DNA of 64,000 nt from Paragyromitra xinjiangensis. Its lineage: Eukaryota > Ascomycota > Pezizomycetes > Pezizales > Discinaceae. A program made the translations under genes and the position numbers. Below are positions 13,234 to 25,269 of the stretch, piece by piece. Position 1 is the stretch's first letter, and each line of letters starts with the position of its first letter. Location of the stretch: contig JBCAMK010000001.1 of the NCBI GenBank assembly GCA_038503065.1, positions 3,844,001 through 3,908,000 of the forward strand. The letters run 5' to 3'. The notes below the pieces were generated by a model. That model was not told the DNA's origin. It ran no database searches and saw only the letters and a list, made by a program, of their open reading frames with translations.

Positions 13234-15764
13234 ATCCCTGTAGCAGCAAAATTTGTTTGCGGGCCTTGTCCGATTCGGGGACTTATGTTACCTTCTCTTT
13301 TCGGATCTTTTTTCTTCTTTAGGGAAATTTGGCGAATTTTCCTCTTTTTTTTTCTAACGAATTTTAAGTTACGACGTTCATGCATGGTTTCGAATTTGGA
13401 AACAGCATCCGAGCATAGCAAGGCGGTCAGCCCAGCTGGATATTGCTGACTGTGCATATATTTTATCTGCACATCGACGTGTGCTGACGACATGAGCGCC
13501 CTCTTCGGTTCGGGTATGGTGGTTTTTTTCTTAAAGCAAACGATTAGACGTGTGAACCAGGTTGGAAAAAAGTTGTCTTTGTTTTTTTTTCTTTTCTTTT
13601 GGGCGGACAGTGGGAAACCCTGAAGGGCTAGGATTTTTTTCAGTTTTGGCATGAAGCTAAGTGATCGGACCAAAAATATTTTCAAACGACATTACGATTT
13701 TTACGAGGAGCGTTTTTATCTACTGGCTTTTTTTGTTTTGATTTTTTTTTCCCTTTCTGCTTATTTTCGGCAAGGACGGTTTCCGCCGGCGTTGGTTCCT
13801 GTCTTGATGATTTTCTATTCTCCATGTGTCATTTCCTCATCTCCCCCTGGTATATTTCTATTGCTGGCATTATTTATACGCACTCTGGCTTGTTTTCATG
13901 TTGGTTATTTCTCTTTTTGGCGGGGGAGGTCTCTAATTTGGCTACTTTATATTTCATGTTTACTTTATTTTTCTTCTCTTGTTCATGTGGTTCATTCTAC
14001 TCGGAGTTTAACGGTTTTTCCCGGCGGAAGGTTCAGACTTATCCCGAAGCATTTGCACCGCGTGTATTAAAATTCATTCCAATGATCAAGTTCGCGTCTT
14101 AAGAAAATTTTCTTGGCCTTGAATTATATGCCCTCGGTTCTCCGTCCGCCAGTAGCAGAGGATATAGGTCTCTACTTCCTTTTGAGGGTGAAATTATCTT
14201 TTTGGGTACTGTATCCTTGCCTTTAGATTGGCTCTTCTAGGGTTTCTCAAGTTCTTTAGCTTCATCTTTGCAGAGCATTCGTTGATGGCCTGGAATTTTC
14301 CGGCAATTCATAAACCCCATCGCCCTCTAGCCCAATAAAAGATTGCACTTTTCCACACCTACTAGTAATGTCGAAAAGTAAAAGGCCGTACAGCCACGAA
14401 TCAGCTTTGGAGGGTTATGAAGGCTATGGTCGGTACATCTCGAGTGATGTGTGGTGATTAAAATTGTCTAAGATTTGAACATGCTTATCTTAGATTCGTG
14501 ATGTCTGATAAGCACATAATCGCCCAGCTCTCATTCGCGAACCAGAACAGCAAGCCCCGCTCGCAAGACGGCAAGGCAAGTCATTAGCTACCATGGCCGT
14601 GGCACCGGCACGCTCACCTTAAACCTCTTGCGGGTAAGATCGGGGGTGCGTAGGCCAGACATGTTCTAGAAAAATATAACAGCCGCTGTATTCTATATGC
14701 CGACATGTATCCCCGAAGCACTGCGTTTCATCCAATCCGTAGGGTAGAGTATCTACCGATTGCCAAGACACGCGATGCTGTAGGTGTCTGATTCTCTCGA
14801 GCTATGAATGGCCAACTGCTGGGCTAGGCATGATACTAGCGAATTGCCTACTCTTATTCGCTCACGAGATAGGGTTTGTTGCGGATCGTCTCTTGGGATC
14901 CTTCTCTCGGGATCTTTCTCTCGATCCATAGTTCGCTCGGACCGAACCATATTCTGTGAATCACGCTGACATAACTATCATCTAATTATAAGATTCACAG
15001 GTACACATGTCTACTGGTAGGGCTCGGCCCAGCACTCCGAGGCTTGGATTTTGATCGGATTGTTTTGTTTCAGGCGTCGGATTTAAGAAATAGATAAGGA
15101 TACCGCAAACCCTCCAGTATCACGACTTTCCACGGCAATGACATCCGCCAGGTCTAACCCACGTGCCCTGAATAGCTCAACCCACCTCCATGGAGATTAG
15201 TGGTAACAAACTAATAGGTTCTATTTTTTCTAAACTAAGTATGCCCCCACGCCCAAAGGGTCTTAGTCAAAAAAGACCCTGAGGGACGAGATACTAAGAA
15301 AAGGCCACCTTAGGGCTGCAGTGACTGCTATCTACCAGTCTAACTCTGGGGCTTAACCCGTAACTGAGTTTACTACGACAGCGACGACATCCCAAGCCCG
15401 TCTCGGGGCAGTCGGCGTTGTCCGCCTAGTGATACGCTAGACCAACATTACCTTCCAGAACACGACTAGCTACAACCTCTGCCTCTCCCGAACTGCACGC
15501 ACCCCATCGCTGCTTCGCTGGCGAACATTCTCAACCCCGGAAACCAAAAGTATCACACACGTTCCGGGTCATAATTACAGATTTGCAACCCAACCCCCGA
15601 TATACGATAACTTTCAAATATAATTGGGAAGGGAGGGGCTTGAGCCCCACGATGGATCAAATCGGTTTCCCCAGAAACACAATTGGAGGGCCTGAGCACC
15701 GAAACAACGGACGTGGGGCTGTTAGCGCGCTGCGGGGGAATGGTCGGGGTTGTCCGCCTTGTGA

Positions 15765-15797
<33 letters not shown>

Positions 15798-17211
15798 TCC
15801 ATAAACAAAACAGTGGACGGGGAAAAAATAAAATAAAATCATAATGGTGAAACAAGTGGTGTGGAAGCTACTAATTGAGTAGTCCGACGGCCCTCCCTCC
15901 GAAGGCTATATGGTATGGCTGAAATATTCTTCCCTGTGAATGGTTTATGGTGATCTTCGAATTTAAGGCCATCTACGGGAGAAAGATGTCTATGTCAGAT
16001 CTAGGCCAGCAGGATGTTAATCGCACCAATTATAGTAAGAGTACTCGCGATTGGATGGATACTCATTCATTAGAGATGTCATGATTGCAAAAGCAAAGTA
16101 CTGGTCACCTTATCATTCGTTTAGTGCACCTTTACTTTTCCTTGAGGCTGTACCAAAGATACATCTACCCCTAGTTCCACACGTTCCAGAACAGTTTCCA
16201 GGAGTCGCCATTCAGTTGACTTCCACTAATATTGGCCGGAAATGTTTCATAGACCAACCAATTGCAGTAATTTGTGATACCCGCGGACCGAAAAAAACAC
16301 TTGTGCTTGTGCGATTGAACAATTGAATATGTAATAGTAGATGGCCGATATAATGATATTAACGCTAAAAAAACGGGATACCACATCTGCCCATAAACAA
16401 TAGATACATGTATGTAATTGACTGTACTTGTACTCCAAAGCCAATTCAGTTACATACAAACGTCATCTCCTTTCGCCTGCCATGTGTCCATCCATCCCTC
16501 TCCACCCGTGAAAGGAACTCTAGTCGCTTTTCTTTTTCCGACCACTTCTGTTAGCAGTGCTGCTTGTTTCCTCTTTCCAGCCGTTTTCTTCTTTGTTTCT
16601 TTGCCTATGCCTAGCCTAGCCAGCCTGGCTGATCTCCTTGCTTTTCTTTTCCCTCGACTAGAAAGGAAGGCCAGAGAATGAAAGAACAAAATAAAAACAA
16701 GAGATGAAGGAAAAAAAGAAAAAGGAGTAAACCCCGCTCGCCACTGGCAGGATTGGGTGTAAATGAGAGGAAGAAACAAAAATAAACCAATTAACTACTC
16801 CCTGGCGCCTAACAAAAACAAAACGAAAGACCAGCTGCCAAAGTAGCACCACAAATAAACAGTAAACACGAAATAGTTTTTTATCGCCGCCACCCACCTG
16901 CCCATGCATGAGTATATATAAAGAGTCGTAAAAGTCATTAAAAAAACAGCCGTTTTGCCAATCTAGATGTCTCCAAGTTTATACAAGATAGGAATGTAAA
17001 ATACCACGGATTTAAACGCCGGCGACCCAAAAGGAAAATCGTTGACAAAGGAAAAGAATATTCAAACATAAGGAGCGTCATGTCTGTCATGCCATGTACC
17101 GTATCTTCGTATCATAAACATTATTCGGACCAAAAGAGAAAGAAAAGAATGAAAAACTCCCAAAAACCAAAATTAAAAAAACCGAAGTAAACGGTCGAAA
17201 ACCCGACGGAG
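13234..17211. other. Intergenic region between C2H2 gene and 552-aa gene
   Basis: The first 900 bases are T-rich on the plus strand and are probably 3' untranslated sequence of the zinc-finger gene; frames at 13651-14102 there are hydrophobic by composition only. A GTC trinucleotide run lies at 15765-15797. A small hairpin (AGGGTCTT with AAGACCCT) lies at about 15257-15283, and a short direct repeat (GGGATC[C/T]TTCTCTC) at about 14896-14925. No gene is supported. Confidence 0.4.
15765..15797 (+). repeat. (GTC)11 microsatellite
   Basis: Eleven perfect GTC units in a row, in non-coding sequence between two genes. A short open frame runs through it on each strand because the repeat has no stops; I do not treat these as genes. 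Confidence 0.9.
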
Positions 17212-18929
17212 TCATCGAGAAAGTGTGCGCTCAGATCCTCTAAGGCTCTTGAGGCTTTGTGTATCACTGATTGGGAGAATGGTAACGGGAACAAGCGCGA
17301 TAGGTTCGCTGGTAGGCCCACTGTTCGTGGTCGTACTATCCATACTATGGACGCTGGAAACGCTTGACATGGCGTAGTGTTTAACTTCAGTCCTCCTCAT
17401 AACCTCAAGAACCTTCTTGGACTCTGCAATTCTCTCTCTCCAGATACGTTCCTTGTCTGCTCTTTGTGCTTCCACGTTCTTAATCTCCTGGGGGCTCGAC
17501 CACCCACTCTCAATCATTACCGCGCGGGTTGCATCATAAGCGTTCAAGTCTGCATTCATCTCCTCAATCATGTCGGCCAGAGAATCGGCCGTCACGGGAG
17601 TGATGGGGGCTGAAGGCCTTCTCGGCGCAAGTGGCGTTGCTGGATCGATGCTAGGGACCTTCTTGTGCGATGAATTGAATGGGTTGAATGGCATGTTCAA
17701 CGACGTCTGGGATGCCGAGGCCAGGGATGGTGACATCAGAGGCGAGACCGTCGGTGGATGCAAGGGTGAGTTGATAAGTTCGGAAAGGACCGGCGAACTG
17801 CACATTTCAGGAAACACGTCCGCGCCGAAAAAAGAGGGCGTTGCCATATATCTCGGCGATTGTAGCGGAGATCCGACACGAGATTCCAATTCTCCACCGA
17901 ACGTTACCGCCGGATATAGAAGAGGCGGGAGAGGCATTTCTCCATTCGAATAAACACTGGCGGAATCTTCCGTCTTAGAAGGCTTGGGAGCGTCATCATT
18001 CTTGCGGAAGAAATCGTCGAAGATGTCATCCGGGGGAGTGCCCGGGCTGAAATAACCAGGCATTGTAGAGATGGCAGGCACCGGAGGTGGCTGATTTGGG
18101 GCGCTGTTTGGAGTCGACATGCGTCTTTTCAAACTTGCGCGTAGTTTATACGGAACAACTTTATTCAGGATCGTCGCTGCTCGGCTCCTGCTAGATGACT
18201 CGCTTGCAGGAGATTGGGGAGTTGATGAAGGCCCCGAGGAAAAGCAGTCTGGGTCTATGATCAGTTCATCGGATTTCTGGGATCGTAGTATAGGTGATCG
18301 GTTTTCAGAGTAAGCATATGGTCGCTCGCCATCTGGAGAACCATCTTGTTAACGAATTGAACGCATAAGATCGCAAAGATCATGATCTTACCATGAGATG
18401 GAGGAGTGGGAGGCATTGGAAATTGTCCTCTACTATCACTGGTATTATTATAATGGGCTGGATATTCATAATTGGGAGAGTTGCTTTCGGTAGCAACATG
18501 CAATCTTTCTGACAGATGCATTGCCGATGTTTGTTTGCTAATCCCATCCACATCGACACCCAATCCGTGCATTCCAGAACCCTCCGAGTACCCTTTACAG
18601 TCACAATTACATTCCTGATCTTCATCCTCCTCTCGTATTGACGGTGGAGCTGTCACAGGTGAAAACGATTCAACGGCCGAGGATCGAAATGGCGAGTAGT
18701 CAGTAGGCGTGGCAGGTGTTGAAATCTGGGAGCTGTTGAAACCGTCGGTAGAGTATCGTGAGCTGGACGAAGTTACAGATTGTGGAGTACATATGTCGTT
18801 TTCAGAGCTCATTCTCGTGACAACTGAAGGTTTGGCCTCGTATGCGGGTTCCAAGGGTTGTAGCTGAGGTATTCCGCGTCGTTCGGCGAGCCTCCTAGGG
18901 CTATGGGATATAGAGTAATAGGTAGCCAT
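17212..18929 (-). CDS. Conserved-looking fungal protein of unknown function (552 aa)
   Basis: Two exons, 18392-18929 and 17212-18332, joined by a 59-nt intron with a GTAAGA donor and a CTCCAG acceptor. The splice turns two frames into one (..PPSH then DGERPYAYSENRSP..). The start is the ATG at 18929; the frame upstream lacks another ATG. The protein is Ser/Pro/Thr-rich and mostly disordered. It has a small Cys cluster (ECNCDCKGY) near residue 108, SP/TP sites throughout, basic KRR patches after the splice, and one likely helical, charged stretch at about residues 427-490 (DSLADMIEEMNADLNAY then an Arg/Glu-rich part). I do not recognise a catalytic domain. Many SP/TP sites suggest a phosphorylated regulatory or scaffold protein, which is inference. 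Splice logic and length make the gene itself likely. Confidence 0.78.
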
Positions 18930-21900
18930 GACGGTGGTGACGCTCAGAGAAGCAAGCCACAAGTAGTGACAGCTCGCTTCTTTTAGCTGACGAGGTTCAG
19001 TGACTCAGTATAGATGAGATTTTTCAGACTCCCGAGAAAGACGGGCTGACTCGAGTGATAAACCAGGTTTATGGGCAGCCAGCGAAGGATTGTCTTTGAT
19101 CGATTGTCTTTTTTTCTCCCGTTAAGTTTGTCTTTTGGATTGATTGCTTGCTTGCTTGCTGCTCCTGCGGACTTGCGTGGCACAATTGAGCAGAACAAGG
19201 TTACTTAACGTTTTGGGAGGCTCCTTCGGTCGCGTGGCAGCCAGCCAAACGTCAGAAATGGCAAACGGGTAGCTAGCAGAGTTATGATTGATCAAAGCAG
19301 GTACCGCAGAGATAGACGAAATCCGGGGACGACTTTGACTGAGATAAAGAACTGTTGAGTCGTTGGATAAAGTGACGGGAAGAAGTGAAAGAAATAGTAG
19401 GAACTGAGGCCTTTAGAGCCAAAGAAACCCTAGGCAAGCAGTGGAGGAGTGGGGGCGAAGGAACTGGCGAATGAGATAAGGGAGGGGGAGTGGGATTAAT
19501 AACTATGGCTGAGCAAACGGGAGAACGATGGGCGGACTAAAGGACGGAGAGATGGGATTATGATGGAGGGGATGGGCAGAAGCAAAAAAAAAAAGCTCTT
19601 CAGGTGACAATACAAGGAGGCGTAGTTGGAGGAGGTTCGGAGCAGGCACTGGCAGAGATAGATTCAGAGAATTGATAGACACTGTATGAGGACAGTGAGT
19701 AAAGTCTGTATGTTGTAAGATACAGTGGACACAACTTTTTTGTAGCAGCACGGAGTAGTGTATGAGGGAGTACAAATGTATGTATGGATGGGAGTACAAG
19801 TATTCATGAATTGATGTAAGCTCAAACAGTTGCAAGTATCATAATGGCTGGAGTAACGTGTGCGCACTACTGTACAGTACGTTGACACAGCAGCAGCAGC
19901 ATCACGCAGGCCTCCACGGTAACTCCAGCGGGCAGAAAGAGTAGAGCGAGGGATGAAGATGGTGGTGTGTCAGGATGCTGTTACATGGGTGGATGTTGTT
20001 GTTGTTCTAGATGTAGAGGAGCATGCAGAGGTCGACGACAAGGTGGGCGAGTGGGTGGGGACGCAGCTGCACAGCGGGCGAGGGAGAGAGGCGCTTGGTG
20101 GAAAGTGGGCAAAAAAAGCCTGCGCCAAAACGGCCGGCAGGCGTGGGTGGTGGGCAGTCAACTTCAGCAATGGGGGTCGGGGACGCGGTGCTGGGACCTG
20201 GGTGGTGGGAGCTTGGTAGCTTTCTTCTCCAGCTCGTCCAGTCACCCACTCATCAGTGTGGGTCTGTGTGTCGCTACATGGAGCACTCTTGCCCGAACGG
20301 CACTTTCTGTGCCTGCCAAAAGAAACGCCCGTTTGCCGGGTTGAAGCGAACAGCAAGCAGCATGAAAACACAAGCAGCGAATCCAGAATGTCACTGCAGC
20401 AAGAGGTAACCTGCCGTCAGTTTTGGGACGTTTGGATCAAACGACCGGCAAAAATGATGGCGGTGGATAGATGATTATCTCCCCAATTGAAAAACCACGA
20501 TGACCATGGTCGTAGTGGTGCAGGAAACGAACCATAATCCAACGACATTCAGAGGTTGAAAGTTGAAACAGCCTCGTGAATGATGGGACGATCGAGAACC
20601 CGATGTTTATTATAGAAGGAAACAAAGCTGTGTTGTGTTTTCACAACACCCGACCAGTCATTCTGGCGAAACTGAACATCACCTCCAGAGTCTCATTTAC
20701 ACCGTGTCTGAGCTCGTCACCCTCCAATGATTATCCCGGAAAAATTCTCGCTTCGGAGAGACAACAGTAGGATCCGCCATGCCGGAATCAATCATGGAGA
20801 ACCATGGTCTTCTAAAACAGGACACAGTAGTACTTGCACAGCGCTGCGGGAGATATCCCACAGCATCCTGGGTGCAACATCTAGATACAGCATTCACCAG
20901 CAACCCTTACCCAAGGACACATCAGCACAGCGTGAGGTGGTGTAAGCAAAAAAAAACAAGAGAGACAAAAGAGACAAAACAGTATCGCTGATCCATTGTT
21001 TGTGTTAAACTTCTTGGGTCACCCGTTTCAATCAGGGTGTGGCCCCAAGTTCGGGAATTTTCTACAACGTTTATATCATCCACATGCCAAAAAAAGAGGG
21101 CAGCCACTTTTGGCCTTTTTTCTGTCTGCTTTCCGGGATGTTTCCCACGATTCCAATTCCGGCTTAACGCGCGGCTCATCACAACGCGGCTGAAATTGGA
21201 TTCAAACAAATCCAGGAACCGGGATCCACATGGATGGCTAAACACCATGCGACGAATTGCTCGGCCCCGTGAGGTCGTACCAACCGGTGGGTGTGTGATT
21301 TATCAAGGCCCGGTACATACACATATGGGGGATGTGAAAAAAATCCTGCGATGGCATCTTTTCATCACCCGGAATCAAGCTCTTCCCTGCTCTATTTCCA
21401 GCCTCATCCAGGAGGCTCCGGAACGCTCTTCTGTTCTTGTAGAACGCAATTACTGATCGTCCGGATGGCGTTTTATGTCATTCCGGTCACAAACATGGGA
21501 AACATTAATTGCCGACGGTACGGGTTGCTCGAAGCGTATGGCAGGGTAAAACCTCGTTCGCCCGGCCGGAGTTGACTTCAGCCCTACCACCCGCTATATT
21601 CCAATAATTTCTAGCAATATTACATAGTATAAGCGCGCTAGATGTAAATGTTTGCCGCGGAGATCCACGTACAAGCTTTGTACCGTAGACCTTTTTTTCA
21701 GGTAAATACAGTATCCCACGGAAGGCCAATTGAAGTCCCAACATTAACTGAGCTGGCCGAGCGCCGAGCAATGATCATCTCTCGTATGATGAACTCATAG
21801 TACCGTTAATTTTTCTTTTTTGCACCATTACTTTTTTTCCACTCGCATGAGCCCGGACGATGGCTTGTGATCAGCCTCTCCCCGCAACAAAAGTTAACAA

Positions 21901-24900
21901 AAACAAAAATTCAATGACGTTACGTACTGCGGTCGCTTAGGAAAATATTTTCCCCCAAAACCCGGAAATACATGTATGTACATACTTATTTTACGAGGCG
22001 GGTCGCGATCGTGAAGTAATCTCGAGTTAGACTTGTGAAAAATTTGGCCTGCGCCACTGCTGGATTCTTAGGATTACTCAAGTAGGTAATTGGTGCAAGA
22101 AAAAAAAAACCTTGCTTTTCACTACTAAGTAATCTCCGCGAAGCTCTCGTGATCGAGAAGAAAAAGAAAGTTGCAGCGGAAGTCATCGATGGACCTGCCA
22201 CTGGCCAGATCCAACCAGAGATGCGATTGTGGGGTTAGGGGGAAAAATGTGGTCACGATGTTTTCTGATAGTCTGCGTCTCATTACAAAGGTCACAAGAC
22301 ACAATGAAATTGTCATTACTTATTGAAAAGTCAATAGCATCGTGAAAAATGACTTTTTCATCGGCGGTATAAGCGGGTGATAGATTGTGCATATCACGTG
22401 ATTCCTGCAGAGTGGTACCTGGGGTGAACTTCATCTAGATGTATGTTTTTGTGGGGAAAAGCCGCCTTGACATTACAAAAGCTTTGACCGAGTAAAATCC
22501 ACGATCCGAGGAGCGATTATAATATTAGCTCCATGTGTAACTTAGTGATATGAAGGGGAAATCGGCATGGTATGTCATCCAGTGACCCAGGCTGGGGTAA
22601 ACCTGGAGTAGTTTCAGTTCTAGACTCCTATACATCATTGGGCTGGGGAAATCTGGAAGCGAGGTTAGGTAAATTTCGACATGGGCATGGAGTCAAAGAT
22701 GATTACATGTAGTTACACTGTCCTCTAATAGCATGACATATTTGGTGGCTTATGTTTTGAAGGCAAAAACTACATGTAATCTTCTAGGGGGTACATTATT
22801 TTGCTACTTACGATAGAACATGGATATCATCGCCGCCATCGTCTGCTATGATATATTTAGTAATTGTGATTCTATTGTTTTAACATCTGTCAAAATCGAT
22901 GCTTCCTGTCAGTTGGTGGGGGTTTTTTGGTTTTGTTCCCATGTGTCATTCCTATCTCAAAAACTTACTATTTGTTTTGGCGCCATATATATATGTATAC
23001 GTATATCTTTGTTTTTGCTACAGTAGATGTATGTGTATATCTGACTCTACTGGGGTTTAGCTGCAAGACTTAGTGTTTGTGTACCTTAGTTCTAATGTTT
23101 TCTTATTCATTTCACTATTGTTACCTGTCAGCTGCAGTTCTAATTAGCTATCGCCATATCGTTGTAAGGCGGGGTATCATGTTTTTTCGAGCCTACCTAT
23201 GGTTGGCCGGCCTTCGTCTTGTATATGTGTGTGAATTTTGAGGTCGCTAAATGTCATTATCTCTGTTTTTGGAGGGTCTTTATTATCTGAGACTGTCTCT
23301 GATATCCTTTGAAATAGGTTAGTTTAACGATTGGTACTACACTAATGTCTCACGATGATTCCTTTCTAAGTAACTTCAAATGTCTATCCACGCTGTATGT
23401 TTTGATACAGTGAAATTTACAATGGCACTAGCTTAGCTTAGATTGATTGCTGCGTTTCACTGGTGAAAGATATCTCCGCATTTCATTTCAACCTTCTGTA
23501 GCCTGACAAGAACGCTTGTCCTCCCACGTGCCACGAGTACCATAAACTGGCCATAATTTTTTAGGCACGAGTATGATTGGAGCAAAGCAATGCTATAGTT
23601 TACACTAACTTGAGTTAACTTACTAATCGTTCGATCCAGGCGTGATGGCTTTCCAACTCTTCCGCATCGCTGGACCTATTCTGGAGGTTACAGGGCTGGC
23701 TCGGAAAGGAGAGCTATTTGCAAGCCTACCGAGATTCATTTCCCGTGAATTGAAATATTTCAATTCCTCCTACTTTGCGTGTTAGGTTCAGGTCATACAA
23801 AAGCGATCTACTAGACTATAGATCTCGATATACAAAATTACTAAGCTCCCAACATCTAGACTATTGTCTTCCTAATGATCATAGTAACAAAGCATCAGAA
23901 AAACCCCTCGAAAAGACTCAATGGCAAATTGCTATACACTGCTTTTTTTCTTTCTTTCCTTTTGACTTCTATCCTTCTCCCCCTCCCTCCTGGGTTTAGT
24001 TCCGGTGAAGGTCTCTCTAGTGGTCACACGGGCAGCAAACGCCGGCAGCCGAACAGGTTCCTGGCTACCAGTGGAACCACTTTAGCGAGCTTGCTGCCTT
24101 AAAGTTAACAGGAGATTCGCAATACCCTACGGGGTGGCACGTCTATTACGACCCGTTGGTTGAGGGGTTGATGGATCGAGGAAATGGGTTGTGTGACGGC
24201 GATCAAGGCAGACGTTCAGGAGCTCACAAGTATTATCGTCGGCTTCCGACGTGAAAACGGAAATATAACGTATGTAAGAACAGTTGAAGCAAATCTTGGC
24301 TGATTAGGCCGGGCTTCGCGATGAGACTGCTGGACGCCATAACTCGCAATGGATCGATTGTCTAAGGGGGAGGCAGGATGAATCGAAAGTAGTGAGTATC
24401 TCACAAGGAATGGGGGAGAGTTGATGGTTTCCTCTTTTTGGCTTTTGTTGTTTTTTTACTCCACACCCTATATTATATACCTCTTATAGTCTAGTTGAAA
24501 ATTTCGTTTCCTTGATGTAAAGTAACTGTAGTCTTTGGTTTTTGATGGCTCCCTAAGCGCTATTGCCGCATGCGCGTTAAGAAGACATGTGTTTTGGTTG
24601 CTAGCACTCATTAGAGATAGTCAGTAGCCTACTTGAGCCAAATCATTGATAAACATGCCCAGGTTGTTGGGCTTTACCTATTTCAGACCTGAAGCACTCT
24701 AATATATGGGTATGCACATGTTTGATTGAGCTATCATTAATATGCATGAGAAAGCATTCAACCCGGGAAATGTCACGGCTGTAGATATGAAATATGTCTC
24801 ATTTTTTATTGCGTGCAACGTCCATGCCGTGCGCTAGTCCTGTACCTGCGGATATATTTATTTTACGAGTGCATGCTCTAGAAGCACTACTGTCAGTCAT

Positions 24901-25269
24901 ATTGGACCTGCAACGACATTGCCACCAATTGTCCGCCATTAGAATAAGCAATTGCGAAAGGAACCAAATGGCGAGCTTTAAGAGCAATGAGAAAAAAGAG
25001 ATCAACGGGATAACGCCCGAACTGTCTTACATATACTTAGTTATGTAATCTATCTCAAAGTGTATCTATGTCCCTCAGATCCAAAGTTTCCCCTAGATCT
25101 TGCGTTCCTGATCGTCGTCGCCTTCCTACCGAATTTTTTGCCAATCCTCGGTAAATTTCCAGATACAGGGGCTCCGTAACCTGGGGTTCTAAACAGGACC
25201 GCTGAGTCTGTAGGCGGGACAGAAACAGGAAGAGAGGGGGGGTATGAGGGAAAATTTACTCGCACTAGC
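18930..25269. other. Long intergenic stretch
   Basis: The proximal 1-2 kb should hold the promoter of the 552-aa gene. A purine-rich plus strand at 19400-20200 gives several overlapping stop-free frames that I reject as genes. A perfect 14-bp inverted repeat lies at 22701-22781. A minus frame beginning with an ATG at 22434 (83 codons) could be an exon but has no recognisable motif. The rest is T-rich or mixed sequence with no supported gene. Confidence 0.4.
22701..22781. repeat. Small perfect inverted repeat (14-bp arms)
   Basis: GATTACATGTAGTT at 22701-22714 is matched exactly in reverse complement at 22768-22781, with 53 bases between. It could be a foldback element remnant. No clear target-site duplication is visible. 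Confidence 0.6.

Noticed and set aside
13651..14102. Hydrophobic frame resembling a membrane protein
   Set aside because: T-rich sequence directly 3' of the zinc-finger gene codes for Phe/Leu by composition; no conserved pattern.
15553..15855. Frames through a poly-Asp/poly-Ser/poly-Arg run
   Set aside because: Created by the (GTC)11 microsatellite.
19953..20409. Overlapping long frames on both strands
   Set aside because: Purine-rich, low-complexity sequence removes stops by composition; no ATG with context, no motif, no splice logic.
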